Shown here one piece after another: positions 43,571-54,527 of a stretch of 64,000 nt of DNA. The position numbers and the translations under genes were made by a program. Where the stretch lies: the NCBI GenBank assembly GCA_021234155.1, contig JAJEKV010000017.1:18486372-18550371 (forward strand), in the 5' to 3' direction. The DNA is from Isoetes taiwanensis. Lineage: Eukaryota; Streptophyta; Lycopodiopsida; Isoetales; Isoetaceae. Numbering within the stretch: position 1 is the first letter of the stretch; each line of letters opens with the position of its first letter. The notes beneath the pieces were generated by a model. It saw only the letters and a list, made by a program, of their open reading frames with translations, ran no database searches and was not told where the DNA came from.

Positions 43571-44203
43571 TGGATAAAGCAACCTAAAGTTCTATCCAAA
43601 CCTAGCTTCTGTAGATACAATTGAAAAAACAAAACCAACTTCTGTAGATAGAACTGAAAGGCATGTGATGTTGAAACAACAACCGCGCAAACAAGTATAG
43701 CGTCATGATGAAATAGCCTAAGTAAAACAGGGCATTTTTTTAATTGACGTGTACAATTGAGCACGTCACAACATGTCGCGACATAGGGTGTTCATCGGGT
43801 GCTCATTACCCTTCTACCGCCCTTCACATGGCCTTCACCCAATTTCCCTCATCCGCCAAATTTTCACCCGCCATGGATCCGAGCTTCCAGAACAGTTGAT
43901 CATCAATTTCTTGCTGAGGTGCAGTCGATTTGCTAGCCATGTCATCAATCCCGATTATGCTGGTGCTTGATTCCCTTTTCGAATTTGAAATTGGCGGCCT
44001 TAGTTTCCAGTTTCTTGTTTCGAATTGCTTTCTGATTCTTTTCAGATGTTTTCAAACTCGGATGGATTGGGAAGGCGCCTTTCTTTCTTCCCTTTCAAAG
44101 CTTGGTTCTAGCTTTGATCCTAACGATCTGCTATCCAGTTTGCACTATCTTCAAGAACGATCTTAGCAGTTTCTGCAGTTATGCTTTCATATAGTAGAAA
44201 CAG
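43571..44203. other. Unrecognised, possible upstream exons
   Basis: A short repeated phrase (AACTTCTGTAGATA, 43603-43655) is present. From 43850 the sequence becomes coding-like: a plus frame ending DWEGAFLSSLSKLGSSFDPN and continuing DLLSSLHYLQERS (stop at 44164) follows a pyrimidine-rich TTTTCAG. It may contain upstream exons of the gene ending at 44465, but no phase-consistent joint could be established. Confidence 0.3.
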
Positions 44204-44465
44204 TTAATTTTTGACAATCCTAAAGCTAATGCACATCCGGAAGAAATTGTTAGAGAATATGAAGGAAATATTTATCTCCATGGCATGCAAGGTTTGCATG
44301 CCCAATTCATAAATTTCTTCTACTGTGTTTCTAATGTGCTAGTTTTATTCTCACTTTTCAGATGCTTTGGAGGTTCATAGAACAGTGGATCCGACAGAAA
44401 TACAGTTCAAAGTAAATGAACCTTATGACTTTAATTGGGCAGAAGATGATGTTCATGACAATTAG
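44204..44465 (+). CDS. Two terminal exons of an unidentified gene
   Basis: Exon 44204-44291 follows AAACAG and encodes LIFDNPKANAHPEEIVREYE then GNIYLHGMQ; it ends CAAG|GTTTG after one base of the next codon. Exon 44362-44465 follows TTTTCAG, completes that codon as Asp, and encodes ALEVHRTVDPTEIQFKVNEP then YDFNWAEDDVHDN, ending in TAG. The phases fit exactly across the 70-bp intron, and the acidic C-terminus with no low complexity looks conserved. I do not recognise the protein. The upstream part is not resolved, so this may be an intact gene end or a fragment. Confidence 0.45.
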
Positions 44466-44879
44466 TGCTAATTATGATTGGGGGTGCCTATGATTTTGAA
44501 ACATGGAATACAGGTTTGCCTAAGGTTTTGGAATATGAAATACCGGGACTCCTTTCTATAGGGTTCGCCTAAGTTTTAGATTTTGAGATACGAAGACTCG
44601 AACCTCTACAAAAATAATTAAATGTCCTAATAAGAACGCTTTAACCAATGCAACCAGTAAATTAATGTGCTTTTTTTTTCTATTGAATCTATGTTTGTTT
44701 TTTTCTTCAATAATAACCTATTCAATTGTTTTAGAGGTATAAACTATTCAATTGTTTTAGGGGTATAAACTATGGTCACAGAGATAATGATTTATGCATC
44801 CACATCAAATCTCGCTAGAACCCCCTGTTATTGTGCTACATATTCCTTACTAGCATATAAGGTATTGGGACATCCATGG

Positions 44880-45030
44880 TGCGGTGATGTACTCATGACT
44901 TAGCCAGGTACTATATGTTATGTGTATATATATACAAGATGTATACAAGACGGGAACGTCACATTCTCCCCACCTTAGAAATGATATTGTCCTCAGAATC
45001 AAGACTACTCTACAGGGTTGTGGGTTGCAT
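44880..45030 (-). mobile_element. Gypsy-type Pol end / LTR junction remnant
   Basis: On the minus strand, DSEDNIISKVGRM-like codons lead into a purine tract GGTGGGGAGAA, followed by TGTGACGTTCCCGTC. This is the arrangement at the pol-3' LTR border of plant Gypsy elements. The LTR would extend left of 44963; its end and the rest of pol are not recognisable. A 29-bp tandem (CTATTCAATTGTTTTAGRGG) lies at about 44705-44765. Confidence 0.4.
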
Positions 45031-45527
45031 GTGGGGACACATGACATGCTAGCATGCAAACTCTTCCCTGCTTAGAGAAGGTAACATAGAAATGAAAGGT
45101 CCATTAGAGGTTGGGAAGCCGAGCAACTAGGATAATTCAACAAAACGATTAAATTGCCAAGAGGTTGTAGAATAGACTAAATGAGGAGAAAATACAATAA
45201 GCATGTGTATGGAGATAAATATATCCAAGGTAGTAATGGTTATAAGATTGATAGACTTTTAAGGGGACACACGTTGCATAAAAACCTTATAGATATAGCA
45301 GAGTACCTAAATTTTTATTTCGGATTGGATTGACGAAATTGCACTCTTATAAAATAAAGTTGCAAGAATAATTTATTTGTTTGAGTTATGGAACCTCAGG
45401 AAACAAGGTACATTATGTAGAAAACAACGATACCTTGATGTTTCAGCTTATCTTGAACTTATTGTAGCTTATCGGAAAGTAACAACTATAGTACAACAAC
45501 ATAGGGTAGGTAAACGATCTAACTTAG
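45031..45527. other. No gene recognised
   Basis: AT-rich DNA between the Gypsy remnant and the LINE 2 tail, with no supported feature. Confidence 0.4.
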
Positions 45528-45551
45528 GAAGGAAGGAAGGAAGGAAGGAAG
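45528..45551. repeat. (GGAA)n microsatellite tail of LINE 2
   Basis: Six uninterrupted GGAA units abut the LINE 2 3' end. Microsatellite tails in place of poly-A are usual for some non-LTR clades. Confidence 0.9.
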
Positions 45552-45839
45552 TTTATTTTAACGTCCACGGAGGCCAGAGGCCTATGAGACGGTACATGCA
45601 GAGAACAGGCAAAAAAGCCAAAAACCCCAACACCAAAAACAAACAATGTAACTGTACAGTAGAACCCTACTACCGGGATGAAAAAACCCCCACTTGGGAG
45701 GAAAAACCCTAACAGTAGGCTCTCAAATACCATGCCCCAGAAGAGCAAGTCTGACGGCTGAAATCTGCAGGATGTAAGCTCCCGGTCGCTACCATAGGTG
45801 ATGCAAGTAATCGATGTAGCGGTGTGTCGAGCATCTAAG

Positions 45840-46174
45840 ATCGGTGTGCACCTTCGGACATGGGCATATGCTTTGCAATCACCGAGGGCATGGTGCTCAT
45901 CCTCTATCACGTGCATCTCACAACACCGACATATCCTCTCCTCCCCGGGATCCCGTGGCCCGCCATTCCCGCCATTCACCCCCAAATGACACTGCTTCAA
46001 TTCTCGAGGTAATGGGAACCCGCCCTTATGGCGGCAATAGCTCTCCGCTTTCTTCATTGAGATGTGTGCTTTCAAGCACCGATGGGGTCCATGCTCAAGG
46101 CCGGGATTAATCTCGAAGCGTGATAGTGCTCGCCTTGGGCTTTGCAAGAGTAGAGGCATCCCACGTGGTGGCAA
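45840..46174 (-). pseudogene. LINE 2 C-terminal Cys/His domain
   Basis: Part of a 216-codon frame. ERICRCCEMHVIEDEHHALG followed by DCKAYAHVR has the C-x2-C..EDEHHxLxxC..Y..R pattern of the zinc-binding segment after RT in non-LTR elements. Upstream, RELKQCHLGVNGGNGG fits the typical approach to this motif. Downstream residues (hydrophobic, FFLPSGGFFIP...) are translated 3' UTR. Confidence 0.75.
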
Positions 46175-46479
46175 AGATAGCCCTCGCGATCCAATTGCCC
46201 ATTCTCATGCGATCGACCGCGCCGCTGCCACCATCCGCTGGTAATCCATAGACCACCTCCTAAACCATCCCTTACGGTGCTCGTGCCATACCCTCTTCAC
46301 GGCGGGGGCCCTCTCATAACAACACCGCGTACCGTGGGGGCAAGCGATGCTCATCCATCCCATCCACCTTATGGAAGCAAGTAAGATGCCTCAAGCGCAT
46401 AGCATGTATCGTCAGAAAGGCCGTAACCCCGCCTCATACAACAAAAAATCGATACGGCATTTGTCCTTCACTCCCAAGC

Positions 46480-47501
46480 TATATGTCAAGAAAGCTTTCG
46501 CACCCTTTCCAACCTATCCCACGTATTTTTGCTAACTGGCTGGGCCCCAAACCTCCACCCCATATATCAGCACCGGCCGACCAAAGCCCTAAACAGTGTG
46601 CTCTCCTCGCCAGCAAATCCACGAGATCTATCCCAAGAACACGCTTTTTGCAATCGCATATAAAGCCTTCCAACCCGCAGACCGCTCTCCTCTCCACACA
46701 CTCATCCCACAAAGATGTTAGTAGTGAAATCAATTCCCGATACTTGAAGCTCCGCACCATCTCCACTTCCCCGCCCCCTCGTAATATAACTTCTGGATAG
46801 GGTGTTGCGAGGACAGATCGCGAGAAGCTTAGTTTTGTGCAAGTTCACCGCCATTCCCGCTGCCCCACGAACCCAATCGAGGGCATCCAAATGCCGCCGC
46901 ATACCGCCGGCCGTGGTGGGCTAGCAAAGCTACATCATCCGCATATAGTAACCGCCCACGAGGTCGATCGACGATAATTGCACCCCAAGCATGGTGCCGC
47001 ATCCACGCCTCCAAGCTATCAATGTACAACCCAAAAGCGTTGGAGACAACGGGCAGCCCTCGCTAACTCCCATAGTGCTAGCTACTCGCCGATCTTCATA
47101 AGGCAAAGATAAATCCCATCATAAAGCTGGTGCACCACATTCTCGCAACTCCCCGTGGAACTCGCAATTCTTGCAACCTCCTCGCCACAAAGATGTCTCC
47201 GGGGACTTATCATATGCGCCTTAAAATCTACAAAAAGCAGCTATACAAGTCCTCACCGCAAGATTGGGGCTTTGCCTCCATCAACACTCTCAAAGTGAAG
47301 ATATGGTCGGCCGTGGGAGTGAGCCGGGCGAAAGCCCGCCCGCCAATTGCCCGCACCCCCCCTCCTCGCCCACTTAGTGAGTTTCTTCTCCACCACCCCG
47401 CGCCAGAGCTTTGCAAACAACGAGCTTACCATAATCATCCTGCATTCACCGGCCATCCAGATACCAAATTTTTTATGAATAGGAACAACCTTACTAACCA
47501 T
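46480..47501 (-). pseudogene. LINE 2 reverse transcriptase
   Basis: Fragments in different frames. 47501-47253: VVPIHKKFG, then RMIMVSSLFAKLWRGVVEKK and AGFRPAHSHGRP. 47416-47228 in another frame continues ADHIFTLRVLMEA. 47029-46829: RGRLLYADDVALLAHHGRR, with the catalytic YADD box. 46902-46702: LDALDWVRGAAGMAVNLHKT. 46766-46480: VRSFKYRELISLL through LLARRAHCLGLW, the region where RTs of this type have FKYLG. Numerous 1-2 base indels separate these. The enzyme primes on nicked target DNA in active relatives. Confidence 0.85.
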
Positions 47502-48416
47502 CCACCCTCGGGAGGCCCTCGCCGAGCTCCCCGGTTAATGATCACCGCCGTGGGCCCTACCACAGATGGGCCACCCCACTTCAACAGCCTCTACCTGCAG
47601 CCCCTCGTAAATCCTTTTGCCTTGCCATTCGCCGATGCCCGAGACTGGCTGACATCCTCCCCCGAGAGCCGCAGACCTCTCCTACCCGATCCCGACCCCG
47701 CATTAGCTCCCCGGGGTCATATAACTCCCCGCAAGCTGCATCCATTGCTCCACACTTACATTACCAACCACCGGGCGCTTCTTGTATAACACCTTACGCC
47801 AAAAGCTTTTGGCTCGCCATAAGCATGTCAAACAAAGCCCCCGGGTTTCCGCCATGTATCTCCCCTTCTTGGCTTTTAGGAAGAGCTTATAGTCTTGCAG
47901 GGCCTATGGCCGCAAATCGTGGATCTATGACTAAGCCGCCTCGCTCTTTAGAGCCTTGCAATCAAAGATCAAACCACGGGTTCTCGTGAAAATGCGCGGT
48001 GTCCTCCTTGGAGGGCCCTTCACCGCAAAGGAAGCCTCCAGCCTACAAAGCGCCCTCACCGAGCCATGCACACCTGCCTTGCAAAGGTGTAGAAGCTATC
48101 AAACCCCTCAGAACTCACGCACCAACACGCATTCATATCTTCCCCTCGCTCGATAAGGTGGGATGTACGGTAAACCTCCACGCCTTTGCGGTGTCTCCAC
48201 TATTGAGTGCTCCCAATTCAAAGACATATAAAGCGGTAGTGATCCGACAAAGCCTCCTCATCCCCTCGTGCTTGTGCCAATGGAGAAGTGTGTAACCATG
48301 TCAAGTGTCGCTACAGAGCTTGCGAAGGTAATCCAACACACTAGCTCCCCCATCCTCGCCTATCACTCCCGCAAGTAACACCCCCGAAAGTGTAGCCATC
48401 ACGATACCATTACAAA

Positions 48417-49010
48417 TTACCATGTCAAAAACACAGAGCTGGACCAGTCGCCGCCAAATGGTCTAGCCACCATATCCCGGAGTGTCGTGGTCAATAGCGG
48501 CCGCTCAAGCCAAAGCGGATCAAAGATTATCGCCACCTTGAAGGTCACCGACCGCAATCGTAAATACGAGCATTGAAATCTCCAAGCAAAACACATGTCC
48601 CCTCGCCGCCTATAGCGGTCTATGTCATCATACGTATCCCTATAAGGCATCCGACATCCGTGGTTCCGCATCATGTACCGGTAGAACTTAGAGCCCGCAT
48701 GGGGAATGTAGCGCCTAGCAAGAAACAATGGGGCATGACCAGCTCTAATACCATTACCCACATGTAGCGATTAAATGCATCGACTTCCTGCAGTGATCTT
48801 GCATGCTAAGGCGCCCCTAAAGTAGCAAGCCACTCCACCGCATCTCGCGCCCGCCATGGCGCCATTAGCAAGTGAGAAATGCCGATATCCTCGAATGTCC
48901 GCAATCGATGCCCTTCATACTCCCATGTCTCCTCGCAGAAGACGATGTCCATGTCTGCCGCGATCCCATTCAAGCCACGCCTCTTCCGCCACGGGAAGCC
49001 CCCTTTACAA
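48417..49010 (-). pseudogene. LINE 2 endonuclease
   Basis: Near 48950-48880 the minus strand reads ADMDIVFCEETWEYEGHRLR, with the E-E-T motif of APE-type endonucleases (usual Q-E-T). 48761-48417 gives a frame with DTYDDIDRYRRRGDMCFAW, where a GDFN-like motif is disrupted, and AIIFDPLWLERPLLT. The domain nicks the target site in this family. Frameshifts disable it. Confidence 0.65.
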
Positions 49011-49682
49011 TTCCGTGAAAGAATGCGAAGACACTTTCCCTATGCCGATCAAGGGCCGGGACCCATCCGAGTGCCCGAGGACGCCGCTGGGTTGGAATAA
49101 CTTTCGGGCAGCCCGCTCACGGACCTGATGGATGTGTTTGCGGTGGTGGAAGGCCTCAATCCGCCCTCTCCACGGCTCCCCTCGGCCTCGATGCCCCCGA
49201 CCGCTACGCTTTCGTGCGACCGCAATTTGTTCGTGGGAATGTTTGCCTCCGAATCGTCGACGAGGAGGCACATATACCTTCATCTTGCCATTAACCAAAC
49301 CAAAGAGCCCCTCCAAATTTTGTCGAATCTCTCTTATCTTGACCAACTCTTGGCTTCTTTCCGTTGTTGCGGTGGCGTGAGATCCGGATCCGTATATGGA
49401 CATACCTTTCAAAGCGGCCAGTGCGTTGCAACAACAAAGATTTTGCCTCCCAATCCAAGGCGCAAACTTAACTAGCCGAGGTCTCATGCTCGGTCCTCCG
49501 ACCCTGATTGGACTCTTGATAACCAAATACTGTAATTGGAGCTTTGCAAGTACCAGGGTGGTAAGCTTACCTGGCAAATCCTCGCCTTGCTCCTCCCAAG
49601 CAATCCCCAAGACAATAAGGTTGAGGCGGCGCGCACGGATGTCTTGCTCCCTCACGAAGCACCCGCTGATTCCCCGAGCCAC
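49005..49682 (-). pseudogene. LINE 2 ORF1 protein
   Basis: A 225-codon frame. RRLNLIVLGIAWEEQGEDLP has the R-x-N-L-I-V-x-G-I start of the ORF1 RNA-recognition fold; RPRLVKFAPWIGRQNLCCCN and ALAALKGMSIYG match the second half; ERSQELVKIREIRQNLEGLF, NGKMKVYVPPRRRF is the C-terminal domain pattern. A basic Arg/Gly-rich end follows, but the last 60 residues may be out of frame. The protein coats element RNA in the family. This is the best preserved part of LINE 2. Confidence 0.7.
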
Positions 49683-49759
49683 CTCGGCCTCGTGTGGGGG
49701 TGCTTTGGTGCAGACGATCGTGGTGTACTATGGCCAATGATTATTTGTCGTACAACATG

Positions 49760-50670
49760 ATATGGGGTACGAACTAATTTATAAATGTCCATCGTATAAA
49801 TATGTATTATAATAATGTATTAATACTGAATATTAAACCAGTGTACATGGCCTCCCACATATTAGGCATTGAATAACAACCCCCAAAGACCACCCCAGTT
49901 GTTTTTGGTGATATTCGTCCATCGATAGTCTCGGGTCATTGGATGTCGCTTTCGGGCAATCTTGGTCATTGTTAGGTGCGAGTCATTTTTTCAGTTAACT
50001 ACTAGTTAGAAATACAGAATTGTCGCAAAGGTTGTGGGAGGGATTAACGTAGGGAATTGAAGAAATATTTGAGGAATTTTGAATCAAACATCCAATGGAT
50101 TAATTGGTTAATTCTTTCTTTTTTGTTTCTAAATGTCACACAAATCGGCACAGTAAAGAAGCAAAATAAAATTTATTTCACAAGCCCCAGCACCATGAAA
50201 TTTTAATTGAATCAAAATGGCAATGATGTAGGCAATGATGCCTCAACAAAAATAAATAATATTACTAAGGGCAAATCGTGTGCGTAAGGTTTGAACACAA
50301 CGGAGACCTAAATTTTCTATTCAAAACGGGACAAAAATCACTATTTTGGAGACCTGATCTGTTCAAAGAAACGAACAAAAATCGTTTCAATTGAGAAAAC
50401 TGGATTTTGTTGTCCATCCCTGCTAATCTCCTACCCATCTAGCATGCACTCTACTTTCCAATTCATTATTTCTTTTAGATGCACGATTGCAGGTGATCTG
50501 GGTGCACGAAACCAGAGTAGAGAGGGAAAACAAGTATCAAAGCTATAACGGAAGCCGGGCAACGGAATGGGGGCAACCCCCGTATATCAATGTGATCCAC
50601 ATTGCTATGTCGCTACATATATTATTAATGGCACACAATTCTATAATCTTATAGTGTCAAATATATGCGC
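49760..50670. other. No gene recognised; probable Helitron interior
   Basis: AT-rich stretch leading into the diverged Helitron end at 50698. No coding frame or 5' terminus found. Confidence 0.3.
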
Positions 50671-50698
50671 ATCAACACATCGTGCACATGTTTACTAG
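50671..50698 (+). mobile_element. Diverged Helitron-like 3' terminus
   Basis: ATCAACACATCGTGCACATG then TTTACTAG followed by T. It aligns with the ends at 6541 and 34437 (AAC loop, GC-rich arm, ACACGTTTACTAG) but the stem no longer pairs well. A related or decayed family member. Confidence 0.45.
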
Positions 50699-50699
50699 T

Positions 50700-52030
50700 A
50701 AAATAAGGGTATATATAGTTTCTATCTTAAAGGGTGAAAATAGAGTTACCCACAATCATGACTGTTGATTATTCTATGGGATGGAATCACCAACCGTTGA
50801 CAGATCGCCCGTACAGAGCGTAAAAGCTCACAAGGGCATTTTATATAATACATAAAACATTGCTAACTACTCCATTCATTTCTTTTTTCTTTACATCATC
50901 AAAGAATAAATGACTAAAAATATAGATACAGATACAGATATTATTTTTACGTCAACTAGAGAAACAACTAGAGATGTATCAATATGTTCATATAATAGCC
51001 TAGTCCATCCTAGAATAGTGAGCACTTGATCATCTCAGCTTAGAATACAACTTTCTCTCAGCTTAGAAGACAACTTAGAATTGCAAGGTATGAAAAAGAT
51101 TCGAAACTAGCATTGATACAACTCAATCCCTAAGGCCTAAATTGATGAAATGTGCCAAATGGCTATTGAAGTCCAAGTTGACTTCTAAAAAAATATTCCT
51201 ATATTGACTTGTTTCAAAGATGGTGACTGTTAGCATTGAGAGAAAGGGCAAGGAAGATAAAGCTTGAAGCTGGAGAAACTCATGGAGGAAAAATGATATC
51301 ATATGAGGCATTCCATGGTCTTTGCAGACATTAAAAAATCTATTCTCTTTTATTCTATTCACAATGGATGTATCATAAGCATTTGAATGCTTTTTGCCAA
51401 GATCTTCTACCCACTTGGGCAAACATAATTCAGGTATCTTCAGGTCAATGTTCTGTGGGGTAGTCATAAATGATCAAAAGACTACATGGACAGCCATATA
51501 GCAAGTTGTACTTCCAGCGCTCATGCTAACCACTTATCTCTCGAACTTCCACACAACAGAGCAAAAATAACGTGTAGTAAAAATACCTTAATGTGACTCC
51601 ACTGCATAGAGCAACTGTATCAAACGGGTACATTCCTATCCTATCATTTATTGTTGCTTATTTGAAGGCAACAAGAAACGAGCAACACAATCTGAAGCTG
51701 TAAAAGCCAAACAAAGCAACATAACATACTGTAAAAACTGTGTATGTTTTGTATGCTTCTTTTAGTGCTGCTTTCGTTTGCAGAACAGTGGAAGCACAAG
51801 CCACTTTTAAAATTTTCTTTATGCTTTACTGCAGAACAGTAGAAGTAGCCACTTAACTACCATGCTTCTGTCAATGCAGCTTTATTCAACTATTCAAGAA
51901 GCTGATACAGATGTCTAGACTAGACAGACTATTATTTATTCCTATCATAAAAGATTATGATAGTCTTTTAAAAAATGTTACATTTGGAAGCGAGTGAGCT
52001 TCCTAGGTGTCCTAGTTGTTTTTGTGTTTG
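50700..52030. other. Downstream region of the SINA gene, little recognised
   Basis: Contains a minus-strand 114-codon frame (51123-51467, MTTPQNIDLKIPELCLPKWV...) without recognised domain or splice support. A short tandem (CAGAACAGTRGAAG...AGCCACTT, 51780-51860) is present. The SINA 3' UTR probably occupies the part just left of 52031. Confidence 0.3.
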
Positions 52031-53513
52031 TTATAGCTCTTTCCATATTCTGCCTGTTACTCTTAATTTCAGCTCCTTTCTGTCTCCACCCGAAAAAAAT
52101 AATGCCATATTCCTTTGAATTATCAGCCCGTCATTACTGTCACGAACTTTTCTATGACTATCCCGGATGCTTCTTGGAACGCCTTGCCATATAAGTTTTC
52201 GTCCATTTGCACCAATTTCAAGACTGTAGCCAGAATTTTTTGCATCATTATCATCCCCCATAAACCTTAAAAATGCCATGTAAACAGGAGCCATGCCTAG
52301 TTGAAATGCTTCAAAATGAAGACAGAAATAGTGATCAAAGCAGTGAAAAACCTGTTCAAAAAGAAAAATGGTGAGCAATATGCCACAGAATAAATAGTGT
52401 AAGAAAACGAACTTCCTAAGTATCAACTTACCGTAAGCATCCATGTTGCACTTTCAACATTATAAGGATCAGACTTCACATATCGATGACTGAAAGTGCA
52501 ACCATTATGCATATCTACTTTATGGTCATCAGTTAGATGGGTGACAAGGGTTGTTATATCTGCTGTAACTGAACATTCAGATCCTGCATATGGGCAATTA
52601 TATGTTCCAAATGGACAACTCTTTTCATGCTTCAGTTTGCTGTAGTATGTAAATATGCCTGTACAGCCTAAGCTGCGGTATTTGCAGTGTACCCTTAGTG
52701 AGTCGGCTACCTTCTCAAGAACCAAACATCGGATATTCCCAAGATCTTGTCTGCAAGTAGGATAGCAATCATGAACCCTTGTTTTACAGCTGGAACATAG
52801 GGTATGACCATTTGGACACTGCAATTTTTCACAAGACATGTCATTAGATCATAAGACTTTTACATAATTTCAAAGAAAAGCTGGAGCTTTGAAACGTGAT
52901 TCTACATTTTTAACAGGCAAGCAAAATGGACAGCAGAAAGAGGTCCGTTAAACCCTATCATGCAAGCAACTACAAACTATAGCATTACAAAACCTGAAAT
53001 AATAACAACAATAAAGCAAACAGACATTAGATTGCTCCACTCTGCTAAGTTCTAAAATATCCTGGAGATACATATACATGAAACACTGCAGATTCTAGTG
53101 GACTAGACATTGCAAATAAAAAGGAGCTCATATGATGGAAAGAAGAGAATAGACTAGAAACAACATTGGCACCAGACATGAAGTCAAGATGAATAGCAGA
53201 GTATAAACTGGAAATAACTGGCTTAAACATGGAAACTGACATGATATAGGTCAAAATTTAAACCGGAAAGCAATGACATTGTAACATTTACATTTACATG
53301 CCTAGACATTGAGCTTACCTGGTAAATAGGGGGGCACATTGGATTCATACAAATGGGGCACTCCAGAAGTTCATACACGCCATGAATGATAGATACACCA
53401 GATTTTGTGGGGACTGATACCAAAGGTTTGGTAGCAACAGCTGCGGATTTCTCTGTGTCGATAGAAAAATCAACTGAAGACTCCAAGACATCAACCACAA
53501 TACCAGGATCCAT
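52031..53513 (-). CDS. SINAT: SINA/SIAH-family RING E3 ubiquitin ligase
   Basis: Three coding exons on the minus strand: 53513-53319 (65 codons), 52818-52432 (129) and 52351-52031 (106 plus TAA), all with GT-AG introns in phase 0, giving 300 residues, the normal plant SINA length. Residues 52-87 are the RING (CPIC, CPNGH, CSSC, CYPTC) that recruits E2; about 105-165 are the SIAH-type zinc fingers (CPYAGSEC, H..H); 175-300 are the TRAF-like substrate-binding domain, ending GDRKELKLRVTGRIWKEL. The start ATG at 53513 follows a 5'-UTR acceptor (TTTGCAG, about 53538). The protein dimerises and tags targets for the proteasome in cytosol and nucleus. Odd: plant relatives have RCPTC where this has CYPTC, so one zinc-ligand Cys is Tyr and the neighbouring Arg is Cys. 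All else is intact. Confidence 0.93.
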
Positions 53514-53538
53514 ATTAGTTTGTCCTGACTTATGGCTG

Positions 53539-54470
53539 CAAATATTAACCGTATCAAAGGCCTAACTGGGATTTGATTTCACATACGAACCAGTTACTTT
53601 GATAGTTTTCCTGCAACGATTGATTTCAAACTGCAAAAAACAGTCTGTGTCAGCAAAAGGATCTTGAAACGTGGTATAAAAATCATCAAGAATTAAACCC
53701 AACAGGGTATTCTAACTTCGTGAAGTTTTACTACGGGAAAAACAACATCCTGTACGATTTAGACTGATAAAACGGAACAAGACTTTTAAGATGCAAGTCA
53801 GAGTAATGCAGATCAACATCTTATACAACAACGCAAAAGACAAGCGAATCAAACTATTGTCCATCTGGAAGCCAGAAGAGCAAGCGTCCAACAAATATAA
53901 TTAATTATTCATTTTTGAAATATCACGGCAGTCTTACATTCTGTCGGGAATATCAGTCGTCTGTCAGCACACATCCTTTGCTCATGAACCCTATACATAA
54001 TCGGCGATTGAAGCGTTGTTGCTATGATATAGCCTTTTCTGATTTGCAAAAGGGATTAGGTAGTGCAAAAAGGTCGGATATTACAAAAATATCGCTGTCA
54101 CTTTGACAATACCAATCCAAACCAGAGCACAAGTTTATACTTCGCGACAAATTCCCATAGCTGCTAAACTGCTTCACATATGCGATCCTGCCACTTCACC
54201 GAAAAGGCACCATATCCAGTTCAATCGACCAATAATTTCTTCAAAAATTCGCCCACATTTGCACGCAAAGCATCGAGCCAATTCGGCAGATCCAAAATAC
54301 GAGCTGATAACTAAGATTCAGGGAGAATTTTTGAGAGCCCACGTGCCAGCACGAATCAAACTTCCGCATCAAACTAGAAATCTGCTGCGAATTAAGTAGA
54401 ACATGGATGAATGACGCTGGAATCCAACACAGGGGCGGCGCCGATCGAAGCCCTAATAGAAAGCAAAGAG
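53539..54470 (-). other. SINA 5'-UTR intron region
   Basis: An acceptor (TTTGCAG at about 53538, minus strand) precedes the coding exon 1 by 25 nt, implying at least one 5'-UTR intron upstream. The first exon should lie near 54400-54500 below the TATA box. Its donor was not fixed. No other gene is seen in between. Confidence 0.5.
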
Positions 54471-54527
54471 AAAGCAGGGCTGTTTCCCCCCTTCGACATG
54501 CCGTAGAGAAAATTTGAAGCGGCCATG

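Larger units (their letters stand above)
45528..49740 (-). mobile_element. LINE 2: GC-rich non-LTR retrotransposon, degenerate
   Basis: A 4.2-kb block whose base composition is visibly GC-rich against AT-rich flanks. On the minus strand it holds an ORF1-type RNA-binding protein (49682-about 49000), an endonuclease (about 49000-48400), reverse transcriptase motifs (47500-46480), a Cys/His-rich C-terminus (about 46050-45850) and a (CTTC)n microsatellite tail (plus strand GGAA, 45528-45551). The tail and RT style differ from LINE 1, so it is another clade. Frames are broken by many small indels. Confidence 0.85.

Noticed and set aside
45524-45840. Membrane protein suggested by the hydrophobic end of the 216-codon frame
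   Set aside because: The hydrophobic part is translated 3' UTR and microsatellite of LINE 2; only the Cys/His segment is real.
47130-47789. 219-codon plus-strand ORF, Pro/His-rich
   Set aside because: It is the antisense of the LINE 2 reverse transcriptase; GC-rich DNA favours long open antisense frames.
51123-51467. 114-codon minus-strand ORF downstream of SINA
   Set aside because: No recognised family, no splice or promoter evidence; mentioned only in the stretch description.
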